Below are positions 6,596-14,382 of a DNA stretch of 17,193 nucleotides, in pieces (position 1 is the first letter of the stretch; each line of letters opens with the position of its first letter). The translations under genes were made by a program, and so were the position numbers. The notes below the pieces were generated by a model. That model was not told the origin of the DNA, did no database searches, and saw nothing but the letters and a program-made list of their open reading frames with translations. Source of the DNA: DASPOJ01 sp049790315 (GTDB taxonomy: Bacteria; Acidobacteriota; Terriglobia; Acidiferrales; UBA7541); contig JBAQYV010000047.1 of the NCBI GenBank assembly GCA_049790315.1, positions 1 to 17,193 of the forward strand, written 5' to 3'.

Positions 6596-7749
6596 CCGGT
6601 TCCACCGGCTACATCGGCGGCCATATCGCGGCGCGCCTGCTCGATCATCACGGCGAGCGCCTCAATGTATTGGTGCGCGCGAAGGATTCTTCCGACGCAT
6701 CGGGCAAACTGTGGCGCGCGTTGCAATTGCATATGGAGCGCGACGCGTTCGCCGAAGCGCTCGCCACGCGCATTTCGGTTTTTCGAGGCGATTTAACTGG
6801 CGCGCGCTTCGGCCTGGACGACCCCGACTATCGGCGCCTCGCCGAAACCACCGACTCCGTGATTCATTGCGCGGCGTCGCTCAATCGCAAATCCGAAAAA
6901 AGCTGCCTAAACGTAAATCTTCGCGGAACGCTCGAAGTGGTGCAGCTTGCGCGGCGCGCAGCCGCGGGCAATGGGCTTCGGCGCTTCAGCCAGGTGAGTA
7001 CAGTCGCCGTGTGCGGCGAACGAAATCGCGAAGTCGTCACTGAGGACGCCTCGATCGATTGGAATCGCTCCGACTACGATCCGTACGCGCGCACGAAAAA
7101 ATTCTGCGAGCACATGGTGCGCGAATTGCTGCCGGAAGTGCCCCGCACTGTTTTTCGGCCCAGCATCGTGCTCGGCGACAGCCGGCGTCCCGAAACCACG
7201 CAATTCGACATGGTCCGCGCGTTCGTTTTTCTGGCGCGATTGCCGGTTCTGCCCTTTCGCCCGGATGACCGGATCGATATCGTGCCGGTCGATTACGTGG
7301 CCGATTCCGTCGTCGCGCTGCACCAGAAGCCGCGGCCCGAGCACGAGATTTATCATCTGTCGTCCGGCGCTGGCTCCGAGACATTTCGCCAATTGACCGA
7401 CACACTCTCGCGCGCCGCGGGAAAAATGCCGCCGCTGTACTGGCCCGGCCTTGAAGGACCGGCTGGTGGTATCGTCACGCGGCTCTCTCGATCACGAAGC
7501 GGAATCGGCCGCGGTGCGTCGCTGCTGAAAGTTTTCTGGCCGTACCTCACATGGAACACGGTTTTCGACAACACGCGCGTGGTTGCCGAGATGGGGCGCC
7601 GCCCCGCTGCCTTTTCAAGCTATTGCCATCCATTGTTTCGCTTTAGTGTGGAGCACCGTTTCTCGTATCCTTACCGCGATTGGTCCGGGCCCTGGCCGGC
7701 GGCGCAGATTGCCCCGGCGCATTCGATTGGTGGAGGCGGCCGCCCATGA
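6580..7749 (+). CDS. Thioester-reductase-like SDR (NAD-binding_4 type)
   Basis: A 389-aa extended short-chain dehydrogenase/reductase. The Rossmann motif LTGSTGYIGGH is at 5-15, VIHCAAS at 94-100, and the catalytic pair sits in YARTK (Y169, K173), followed by VFRPSIVLGDS (191-201), a wording shared with acyl-CoA and thioester reductases. Residues ~230-270 resemble the substrate half of that family. It begins inside the preceding reductase gene (16-bp overlap) and ends in an ATGA overlap with the next gene, so the three are probably translationally coupled. It may perform a second reduction, aldehyde to alcohol, or act on a carrier-bound acyl chain. Its exact substrate cannot be read. A sugar epimerase role is less likely given the neighbours. 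Confidence 0.82.
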   Translation: MALFLTGSTGYIGGHIAARLLDHHGERLNVLVRAKDSSDASGKLWRALQLHMERDAFAEALATRISVFRGDLTGARFGLDDPDYRRLAETTDSVIHCAASLNRKSEKSCLNVNLRGTLEVVQLARRAAAGNGLRRFSQVSTVAVCGERNREVVTEDASIDWNRSDYDPYARTKKFCEHMVRELLPEVPRTVFRPSIVLGDSRRPETTQFDMVRAFVFLARLPVLPFRPDDRIDIVPVDYVADSVVALHQKPRPEHEIYHLSSGAGSETFRQLTDTLSRAAGKMPPLYWPGLEGPAGGIVTRLSRSRSGIGRGASLLKVFWPYLTWNTVFDNTRVVAEMGRRPAAFSSYCHPLFRFSVEHRFSYPYRDWSGPWPAAQIAPAHSIGGGGRP

Positions 7750-9212
7750 TGGATTTCGTTTTGGAAGCGTGGGTCAGCGAGATCATTGAGCGGGCGCGCC
7801 TGGGCTGGATGCTCGGCGCGGGCCGGCCCTGGCAACCGGGCGAACCACTGAAGCTGCTCTTTGCCGGATACAACGGCACGCGCAATACCGGCTCCGACTT
7901 GCGCGTTCACGAAATTCTGCGCCAGGTGCGCCAAGTGCTCGGCGCGGAGCGGCTCGAACTCGCTGTGATGACGCAGAATTTCGAGCTTTCGCGCGGGTAT
8001 TTCGGCGACGCGCGCCAGGTTCATCTTCCCGATATTTTCCCGCCGTTCCTTCGCCGCGAGGTTCCACGTCATCACGGCGTGGTGGCGTGCGAAGGCTCGA
8101 TGTTCAAAAGTAAATTTGCCAGCGCGTTGACTACGATGATGATCGGGTCGCTCGGAATCGCCGCCGCACAAAACAAACTGTCGGTTGGCTATGGTGGCGA
8201 CGCCGGCGAAATGGATCCCATGCTTCAGAAAATGGTCCGCCGCTTTTGCAGCCGCTCGCTCGTAATTCCGCGCAGCGAAGAATCGCAGGTCCTGCTAAGT
8301 GAGTTGGGCGTGCCCACCGAGCTTGGCACGGACACGGCTTGGACATTCGAACCGCATCCACCTGAATACGGACGAAAAGTTTTGACCGACGCGGGATGGG
8401 ATGGCCGTAAGCCGGTGCTCGCCGTGTGCCCCATCAATCCTTTCTGGTGGCCGGTGACGCCATCGATTCCGAAATGGCTGGCGCGCACGCTGTTCGGCGC
8501 GTACAAGCAGAGCCACTACCGGACCATTTATTTCCACAAATCCGGCGCGGAAGTGGATCGCGCGTACAAGCGCTATCTTGACGAACTCGCGATTGCAGTG
8601 AATGCGTTCCGCTCGCGGCACGACGTTTTCACGATTCTCGTGGCCATGGAAAGCCTCGACGAGCGCGCGTGCCACGCGATCGCGCCGCAACTACCGGCTC
8701 CGATTTTCGCCGCGGATCATTACGACATGTTCGAGCTTGTGAGCATCGTGCGCTGCGCGCGCTGGATGGTCTCTTCGCGTTACCACGGCATCGTCAGCTC
8801 GATGCCCGCCGGCGTCGTCTCCGCCGGCGTCACCATGGACGAGCGCATCCGCAACATGATGCGCGAGCGCGGCCACAACCACTTGATGTTCACCGTCGAC
8901 GATCCGCAGCTTCACGAAAAATTGATCGAAGCGATGGAAACACTTGTGCGCGATGAAGATTCGATCCGCGAGGCCATCCGCGTGACCGTCGTGCGCAATC
9001 TGAAAGTGATGGCGCGCATGGGCGTCTTTTTGGAGAAGCAGGTGCACACGCAATATCCCGAATTTGCCATGCGCACCGGCGTGCATCGCTGGGAAGAATA
9101 TTTGCCGCCGCTATCACCCAATCTTCGCGCGCTGATTGACGCCTACGAACCCACGATGCCGGCAGCGATTGCCACGACTGCGACAACAAACGCGGCGACA
9201 GGAACGCGGTGA
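7746..9212 (+). CDS. Polysaccharide pyruvyl transferase family protein
   Basis: A 488-aa protein resembling the CsaB/polysaccharide pyruvyl transferase family, which adds pyruvate ketals from phosphoenolpyruvate to glycans. Visible family features are an N-terminal LLFAGYNGTRNTGSD (37-51), matching the GYYGxxNxGD start of the family, ACEGSMFKSKF (114-124) at the GGG(S) region, and SSRYHGIVSSM (343-353), matching the RxH motif near the active site. It is longer than many members, with an extra C-terminal ~70 residues and a Thr/Ala-rich end. I chose the ATG at 7746, which gives a 4-bp ATGA overlap with the preceding stop; an upstream start at 7680 would overlap that gene by 70 bp. The acceptor is unknown. 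A glycolipid made by this cluster is one inference. Confidence 0.75.
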   Translation: MMDFVLEAWVSEIIERARLGWMLGAGRPWQPGEPLKLLFAGYNGTRNTGSDLRVHEILRQVRQVLGAERLELAVMTQNFELSRGYFGDARQVHLPDIFPPFLRREVPRHHGVVACEGSMFKSKFASALTTMMIGSLGIAAAQNKLSVGYGGDAGEMDPMLQKMVRRFCSRSLVIPRSEESQVLLSELGVPTELGTDTAWTFEPHPPEYGRKVLTDAGWDGRKPVLAVCPINPFWWPVTPSIPKWLARTLFGAYKQSHYRTIYFHKSGAEVDRAYKRYLDELAIAVNAFRSRHDVFTILVAMESLDERACHAIAPQLPAPIFAADHYDMFELVSIVRCARWMVSSRYHGIVSSMPAGVVSAGVTMDERIRNMMRERGHNHLMFTVDDPQLHEKLIEAMETLVRDEDSIREAIRVTVVRNLKVMARMGVFLEKQVHTQYPEFAMRTGVHRWEEYLPPLSPNLRALIDAYEPTMPAAIATTATTNAATGTR

Positions 9213-10912
9213 ATTTCCTCGAACGCATCTTCGAGAATCTGCGCCGAGCCGCGGGCCAACCCGTGCTTCAGGAAGCGCGCGCTGATGGCGCCGTCTCGGT
9301 CACGGGGGCTGAGCTTCTTGCGTTAACGGCGGACTCGCGCGCGTTCATACATGCCGCGGGACTTGCGCGCGGAGATCGTTGCGCGATCGTCGCGCCGAAT
9401 AGTATTCGCTGGGTAGCGCTTGATTTGGCGCTGATGGCCGAAGGAATCGTCACCGTGCCGCTTTACGCGCGGCAAGCGCCGGCGGAGTTGGCGGCAATGC
9501 TGCGCGATGCGCAACCCTCGCTGATTTGCGTGGGCGACGCTGCCCTGAGCAACGCCCTCGCCAGCGCGTGGCCGAGCGGCGAACACGGCGAGCGGGAAAT
9601 TTCTTCCTCTCCAGCGGCACCGCGGCGCGTGCTGTTCGACGAAATCTTCGCCCGCTCGGCGCCAACTTCGGCGCAAGCGACGTCGCCGGCGCCGCTCGCC
9701 CCCGGCGACGTCGTCACGATCATCTACACTTCCGGCACGTCCGGCGAAGCCAAGGGTGTGCAGCTCAATCGCCGCAATCTTGATCACATGCTCGGTTGCA
9801 CGGGTTCACGCCTGGACGTGCTGATGGGCCCTTCGCAGCGCGCCGACCGCGTGTTTCATTACTTGCCGTTCTCTTTCGCCGGCTCCTGGATTCTTTTGCT
9901 TTCGTGCTTGTCGCGGTCGAGCGTTCTGACTCTTCTAACCGATCTTCCGCGCTTCGCCGACGACCTTTGCGCGGCCGAACCCGACTATCTCCTGAATGTG
10001 CCTACGATCCTCGAGCGCATACGCAGAGGAATCGAAGACAATCTCAAAAAGCGCGGCGCGATGATCCTGCGGATCTATGAAGGTGCGGCAAAAGAATGGC
10101 TCGCGCGTACGAACGGGACCGGCACGCGCGGTGGCGCGTTTCGCCTGGCTCTCGCGCGCCTTGCCATTTTTCCTGCGATCCGCAAACGGCTCGGTCCGAA
10201 TCTCCGCGCGCTCATCTGCGGTTCCGCGCCTCTGGCTTCCGAGACGCAGCGCTTTTTTGAGATGCTCGGAATCCCCGTGTTGCAGGTCTACGGCCTCACC
10301 GAAACGACGGGCATCTGCACGATGGACGATCCGCGCCGCGTCGAACCAGGCACCGTTGGCCCCGCCGTCCCCGGTGTTGAAATGAAGGTGGGAGAAAATC
10401 AGGAGATACTGGTCCGCGGGCCGAATATTTTCCCCGGCTACTGGAATCGTCCCGACGAAACCGCAAACGTTTTGCGCGATGGCTGGTTTCACAGCGGAGA
10501 TCAAGGCGAAGTCAATGAAGCCGGCAACTGGCGCATCGTCGGGCGAATCAAGAATCTGATCATTCTGAATTCCGGCCACAATATCGCGCCCGAACCAATT
10601 GAAGAAGATCTGCGGCTGTCCATTCCCGGCGTCGCGCAGGTGGTGCTGGTCGGCAACGGGCGCGGCTATCTTTCCGTGATCATCGCGGGGCCGATCGAGC
10701 GGCGGCTCGCGCAAATGGAAGTTGAACGCATCAACGGCTCACTGCCGCACTACAAGCAGATTCGCGCGATTCACGTGGAACCCGAGGCGTTCACGATCGA
10801 GTCCGGCCTGTTGACCGCAAATGGCAAGCTCAAGCGCGACGCAATTTCCACGCAATATCGTGCGGAGATCGAAGCGATGTATCAAAAGAAAGCTGAATCC
10901 GCAGCCGTATAA
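9209..10912 (+). CDS. Long-chain acyl-CoA synthetase (AMP-forming)
   Basis: A 567-aa adenylate-forming enzyme expected to activate fatty acids with ATP and transfer them to CoA or a carrier protein. The ATP-binding loop YTSGTSGEAKG is at 173-183, YGLTETTG at 361-368, GWFHSGD at 425-431, and GRIKNLIILNSGHNIAP at 445-461. The C-terminal swivel lysine is in NGKLKR (K540). This pattern is closest to FadD15/long-chain acyl-CoA synthetases that keep the GxNIAPxxIE wording. A ~40-residue low-complexity insert lies around 120-165. It starts at GTG in a GTGA overlap with the preceding stop, so it is coupled to the pyruvyl transferase gene. The crotonase gene follows after 34 bp. Specificity for CoA or for the nearby acyl carrier protein is not decided. 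Confidence 0.9.
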   Translation: MNFLERIFENLRRAAGQPVLQEARADGAVSVTGAELLALTADSRAFIHAAGLARGDRCAIVAPNSIRWVALDLALMAEGIVTVPLYARQAPAELAAMLRDAQPSLICVGDAALSNALASAWPSGEHGEREISSSPAAPRRVLFDEIFARSAPTSAQATSPAPLAPGDVVTIIYTSGTSGEAKGVQLNRRNLDHMLGCTGSRLDVLMGPSQRADRVFHYLPFSFAGSWILLLSCLSRSSVLTLLTDLPRFADDLCAAEPDYLLNVPTILERIRRGIEDNLKKRGAMILRIYEGAAKEWLARTNGTGTRGGAFRLALARLAIFPAIRKRLGPNLRALICGSAPLASETQRFFEMLGIPVLQVYGLTETTGICTMDDPRRVEPGTVGPAVPGVEMKVGENQEILVRGPNIFPGYWNRPDETANVLRDGWFHSGDQGEVNEAGNWRIVGRIKNLIILNSGHNIAPEPIEEDLRLSIPGVAQVVLVGNGRGYLSVIIAGPIERRLAQMEVERINGSLPHYKQIRAIHVEPEAFTIESGLLTANGKLKRDAISTQYRAEIEAMYQKKAESAAV

Positions 10913-10946
10913 TTGTTTGGCGAGATTAAGAATCGATTAAGAATAA

Positions 10947-11750
10947 ATGAGCGATTTCAAAGGCAAAACGCTTTCCTGGAAACTCTCCGGCGGCATCGTC
11001 GAGGTCGAGTTGCACTACGCTCCGTGCAACGAGATCGGTACAACGATGCTCGAAGACCTCGAGCGCCTGGCGCAAGCGCTGCCCGAACTCGAATCTAGTG
11101 CGTCGGCGCTGATTCTTTACAGCAGCCGCAAAGAAGGATTTTCCGCGGGCGGCGATTTGCGCGAGCTCTATCGCCTATCGCTTGCAACCGAAGGCCAAGC
11201 GCGTGCCGATGGAATGCGGGTATTTGTGCATCGCATTCACCACGTGATGAATTCTCTGGACGCATCGCCCCTGACGACGATTGCCGCCGTGCATGGCATC
11301 TGCTTTGGCGGCGGCTTCGAGATGGCTCTCGCGTGCGACATCATCGTCGCCGACAAAATGGCGCGATTCGCCTTTCCGGAATTGCGGCTCGGGATTATTC
11401 CGGGGTTTGGCGGCATTCCGCGATTGCGCCGCGACGTAGGCAATGCCGTGGTCCGCGATGTGCTTTTCACCGGGCGCAGCATCAACGCCGCAAAGGCTCA
11501 GGCCGTTGGCTTAGTCAGCCAGGTGGCCGCGGAAGGCGAGGCGCTGCGTCTCGCGCGCTCGACCGCTGCGCAGGTTCTGAAATACGATCGGCACACCAGC
11601 GCGATTTGCAAGAAATTCGCCAAGCCAATTCCGCTCGAGGATTTGCGGCGTGAAACAGAGATTTTTTGCGAACTGTTCAGCCGGCCCGCGGTGATGGAAG
11701 CCTTGCGCAAATTCGTCGAAAGCACCGATGCGCATCCTTATCTGCCATGA
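10947..11750 (+). CDS. Crotonase-fold enoyl-CoA hydratase/isomerase
   Basis: A 267-aa crotonase. The oxyanion-hole segments are FSAGGDL (65-71) and GICFGGGFEMALACD (117-131). Both hydratase glutamates are present: E125 in GGGFE and E145 in FPE, followed by the IPGFGG turn. A hydratase or dehydratase role on an acyl thioester is therefore plausible. The C-terminal PLEDLRRETEIFCELF (229-244) resembles, from memory, the corresponding stretch of the DSF synthase RpfF, which uses acyl-ACP. An acyl ligase lies just upstream, as rpfB does for rpfF, and an ACP gene follows. Ordinary enoyl-CoA hydratase of beta-oxidation is the other reading; no other beta-oxidation enzymes are nearby. Confidence 0.88.
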   Translation: MSDFKGKTLSWKLSGGIVEVELHYAPCNEIGTTMLEDLERLAQALPELESSASALILYSSRKEGFSAGGDLRELYRLSLATEGQARADGMRVFVHRIHHVMNSLDASPLTTIAAVHGICFGGGFEMALACDIIVADKMARFAFPELRLGIIPGFGGIPRLRRDVGNAVVRDVLFTGRSINAAKAQAVGLVSQVAAEGEALRLARSTAAQVLKYDRHTSAICKKFAKPIPLEDLRRETEIFCELFSRPAVMEALRKFVESTDAHPYLP

Positions 11751-11850
11751 CGAGCGCACGGCCGCGAGCTATGCCCGGCAATCGGCGTTCCTGGATGAAA
11801 GCTGCGATAGAATTGAGCACGCGCGTAGCGATCATGCGGGTAGACAAACA

Positions 11851-12093
11851 ATGAGAACGATTGACCAGACGACCGGAGAAATTCTCGACCTCGCGGCCGC
11901 GCATTTTAAAGTTCCGCGCGAGCAGCTTTCGGCTGACGACGATTTTTATCGCAAGCTCAAGATCGATAGTCTCCAGGCGCTCGAGCTACTCACGCGCCTT
12001 GAAAATCACTTTGGCATCGAGCTACCCGACTACGAGGTGCAAGGCGTCAGCGATTTCCGCACGCTCGCCGACCGCATTCAGGCGCGCCTGTAG
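11851..12093 (+). CDS. Acyl carrier protein
   Basis: An 80-aa acidic helical protein with the phosphopantetheine attachment motif LKIDSLQALEL, in which Ser40 would carry the cofactor. The size and the FGIELPDYEVQGVSDFRTLAD tail region fit the ACP/PCP fold. The DSLQ wording differs from the DSLD of housekeeping fatty-acid-synthase ACPs, suggesting a dedicated carrier. I use the ATG at 11851; an in-frame start at 11728 would add 41 residues that overlap the crotonase gene and do not look like ACP. No strong ribosome binding site is seen. It is flanked by ~100-bp gaps on both sides. It probably carries acyl groups supplied by one of the two ligases to the reductases or to the crotonase. Confidence 0.9.
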   Translation: MRTIDQTTGEILDLAAAHFKVPREQLSADDDFYRKLKIDSLQALELLTRLENHFGIELPDYEVQGVSDFRTLADRIQARL

Positions 12094-12129
12094 ATAGGCG
12101 ATTCCGGCGCGGCGGTTGGCGCGATTGAA

Positions 12130-12154
12130 GCAATGCGCTCCGCGCAGGCCGGCG
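12130..12154 (+). repeat. Dispersed palindromic repeat, copy 2
   Basis: The second copy of the 25-bp element also present at 281-305 in the 16S trailer, 24 of 25 bases identical and in the same orientation, with the same TGCGC-TCC-GCGCA hairpin. It lies in the 108-bp gap between the ACP and osmC genes, about 48 bp before the osmC ribosome binding site. The bases just upstream (ATTGAA here, ATTCGAG in copy 1) are also alike, so the homology may extend slightly with a small indel. Confidence 0.5.
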
Positions 12155-12188
12155 AGTCTTGCGCATGCGTTCCACATCAAATCGAAAA

Positions 12189-12194
12189 GGGAGG
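12189..12194 (+). promoter_or_regulatory. Strong ribosome binding site of osmC
   Basis: GGGAGG lies seven bases before the ATG at 12202 and complements the CCTCC tail of the 16S rRNA at the left edge. It is the best Shine-Dalgarno motif in the window. It decides the osmC start over an in-frame start at 12133. Confidence 0.85.
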
Positions 12195-12201
12195 AAACAT
12201 C

Positions 12202-12627
12202 ATGGTTCGCAAAGCTTCAGCAGTTTGGAAGGGATCGCTCAAAGAAGGTAAGGGAACAATTTCCACCGAGAGCGGCGTGCTTTCAAACACCGCGTACTCC
12301 TTTGCCACGCGCTTTGAAGGCGTTCGTGGCACGAATCCCGAAGAACTTATTGGCGCTGCGCACGCGGGTTGCTTCAGTATGGCGCTTTCAGCGCAACTCG
12401 GCGAAGCGGGAATGACCGCGGAAAGCATCGAAACTTCCGCCGCCGTCACCCTCGAAAAAATCGACGCCGGTTGGACCGTCACCAAGGTTCATCTCGACGT
12501 CAACGCGCGCATTCCTGGCGCAAACCAGGCCGCGTTCGATAAAGCCGCCGCGAACGCTAAGGCCGGCTGCCCTATTTCGCGCCTACTGAAAGCGGAAATC
12601 ACGATGACGGCAAAGCTCAACGCCTGA
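12202..12627 (+). CDS. OsmC/Ohr-family peroxiredoxin
   Basis: A 141-aa OsmC-family protein, normal length for the family. These proteins reduce organic and lipid hydroperoxides with a pair of cysteines. The peroxidatic Cys57 is in AAHAGCFSMAL (52-62) and the second Cys123 in AKAGCPISRL (119-128). Arg37 (FATRFEG) and the NPEEL stretch at 45-49 match the active-site environment of OsmC. The MVRKASAVWKGSLKEGKG start is typical of OsmC rather than Ohr. A near-perfect ribosome binding site precedes it, unlike its neighbours, so it may be expressed more strongly. Presence in a lipid cluster suggests protection against lipid peroxides, but it could be an unrelated passenger. Confidence 0.93.
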   Translation: MVRKASAVWKGSLKEGKGTISTESGVLSNTAYSFATRFEGVRGTNPEELIGAAHAGCFSMALSAQLGEAGMTAESIETSAAVTLEKIDAGWTVTKVHLDVNARIPGANQAAFDKAAANAKAGCPISRLLKAEITMTAKLNA

Positions 12628-12672
12628 AAACATCGCGACGCGAGCGAAAGAAAAGCTAAATTTCGATTGCCG

Positions 12673-14382
12673 ATGCTGGACCTGAAACAATATTCCTGCC
12701 TGGGCGAAGCCCTGCGTGCGGCGCTCGACCGCTGGCCCGATGAAGTCTGCCTGATCGAAGCTGATCGCGATCGCGAACGCGCGCGGCTCACCTACGCCCA
12801 ATTTAAAGAAATCGCGCTGCCGCTCGCGGCCGGCATCGAACAAGCTGCCTTTGCCGCGGGCGATCGCGCCGCAATCATCATGACCAATCAATCGAAGTGG
12901 CTGATCTCGGCCTACGCCATTTTTTATTGCGGCGGAGTGCTGGTGCCGCTCGATTACAAACTAACGGCCGACGAGCATCTGCAGCTCCTTGCGCACTCCA
13001 AGGCCAGCGTGCTGATCGTCGAATATCCCCTGTGGCGGGCGATCGCGAGCGCCAAATCGTTCGCGGCGCGCGCCACCTCTCTCGTGCTCGTCACCGAAGC
13101 CCCGCCGAACGCTGATCTATTCGGCGCGCGCCGCTGGGAAGAATGTCAGGTGGCGGGCGAGCCTGAATTCCGCATGCGTGAGCGCAAGGATCCCGCCTCG
13201 ATCGTATATTCCTCCGGCACCGGCGGGCGGCCCAAGGGCTGTGTGATGACGCACGAGAATTATCTCGAGCAGTGCATGGCGCTCACGTCGCTCTTTCCCT
13301 TCTGGCCCGGCGTGCGCTATCTCTCAATTCTTCCCACCAATCACGCGATCGATTTCATGGTCGGCTTCATCGGCCCGTTCACTTGCGGTGCGTGTGTGGT
13401 GCACCTGCGCACACTGCGCCCTGAATATGTGCGTGAAGCATTCGTCAAATACAAGATCACTTACATGACGCTCGTACCGTTGGTGCTGAAGAATCTTGAG
13501 AAAGGCTTGCGCGCGCGCTTCGCCGAACTGCCGAAATCGAAACGTTTCATGCTCAACATGCTCATCCGCGCAAATCGCGGACTGACGCGGCATCAGCCAA
13601 ACGTCGAGATCAGCCGCCGCCTGTTGAAGCAAGTTCATGAATCGTTCGGCGGCGAGCTGCGCGCGCTATTCGTCGGCGGCGCGTTCACTGAACCCGCTAC
13701 TCTGCAATTTTTCTACGATCTCGGAATTCCGGTCGCCAATGCCTACGGCCTGACGGAAGCGGGAACGGCCGTTACCGTCAACGATTTCAAGCCCTTTCGC
13801 GCGGATACCGTTGGCCGCGCGTTGCCCGGCATGGAAGTGCGAATCGCGAGTCCCGACGAAGAAGGCATCGGAGAAGTCGCGGTGCGCAGCAAGACTGTGA
13901 TGTCACAATATCTGGATGATCCCGGCCTCACGGCGGAGACGATCGTAGACGGCTGGCTGATGACCGGCGACCTCGGCCGTCTTGACGCCGCGGGCCACTT
14001 GCAACTCTTCGGCCGCAAGAAGAACATGATCGTCACGGCGGAAGGAAAAAACATATATCCCGAGGACATCGAAAACGTCTTCGAGGGGCTGGCCGTGAAG
14101 GAATTCTGCGTGTTTGCCACGAACTATCTGTGGCCCGAGCACACCATGATAGACGAACAACTGGTGATCGTGATTCGCCTCGAGCCCGATTGCAAAGTTG
14201 ACGACGCCCTGCGCGCCGATCTCGCCGAGCGCAATCAGCGCCTGCGTAATTACAAGCGCATCAGCGGATTTCTTGTTCACGATCAGGATTTCCCAAGAAC
14301 GGCGTCGCTAAAAATTAAACGTAACGTATTGGCGGAAGAGATCGGTCGAGCTCGCGAGCGCAACGAAGTGATTTCTATATGA
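12673..14382 (+). CDS. Second AMP-forming acyl ligase
   Basis: A 569-aa adenylate-forming enzyme of the acyl-CoA synthetase family, distinct from the one at 9209. Motifs: YSSGTGGRPKGCVMTHENY (179-197), AYGLTEAGTAVT (357-368), GWLMTGDLGRLD (427-438), FGRKKNMIVTAEGKNIYPEDIE (446-467) and the C-terminal lysine in TASLKIKR (K547). All core residues for acyl-AMP formation and thioester transfer look intact. I use ATG 12673; a TTG two codons earlier is possible. The ribosome binding site is weak. It ends in an ATGA overlap with the lipid kinase gene. Two different ligases in one cluster suggest two acyl substrates or two acceptors (CoA and ACP). A stand-alone acyl-ACP ligase role is possible but unproven. 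Confidence 0.88.
   Translation: MLDLKQYSCLGEALRAALDRWPDEVCLIEADRDRERARLTYAQFKEIALPLAAGIEQAAFAAGDRAAIIMTNQSKWLISAYAIFYCGGVLVPLDYKLTADEHLQLLAHSKASVLIVEYPLWRAIASAKSFAARATSLVLVTEAPPNADLFGARRWEECQVAGEPEFRMRERKDPASIVYSSGTGGRPKGCVMTHENYLEQCMALTSLFPFWPGVRYLSILPTNHAIDFMVGFIGPFTCGACVVHLRTLRPEYVREAFVKYKITYMTLVPLVLKNLEKGLRARFAELPKSKRFMLNMLIRANRGLTRHQPNVEISRRLLKQVHESFGGELRALFVGGAFTEPATLQFFYDLGIPVANAYGLTEAGTAVTVNDFKPFRADTVGRALPGMEVRIASPDEEGIGEVAVRSKTVMSQYLDDPGLTAETIVDGWLMTGDLGRLDAAGHLQLFGRKKNMIVTAEGKNIYPEDIENVFEGLAVKEFCVFATNYLWPEHTMIDEQLVIVIRLEPDCKVDDALRADLAERNQRLRNYKRISGFLVHDQDFPRTASLKIKRNVLAEEIGRARERNEVISI

Noticed and set aside
6580..10912. OleC/OleD-type olefin synthesis pair
   Set aside because: An SDR and an AMP ligase are present, but no thiolase-like OleA and no OleB hydrolase are found, and both reductases look like acyl thioester reductases.
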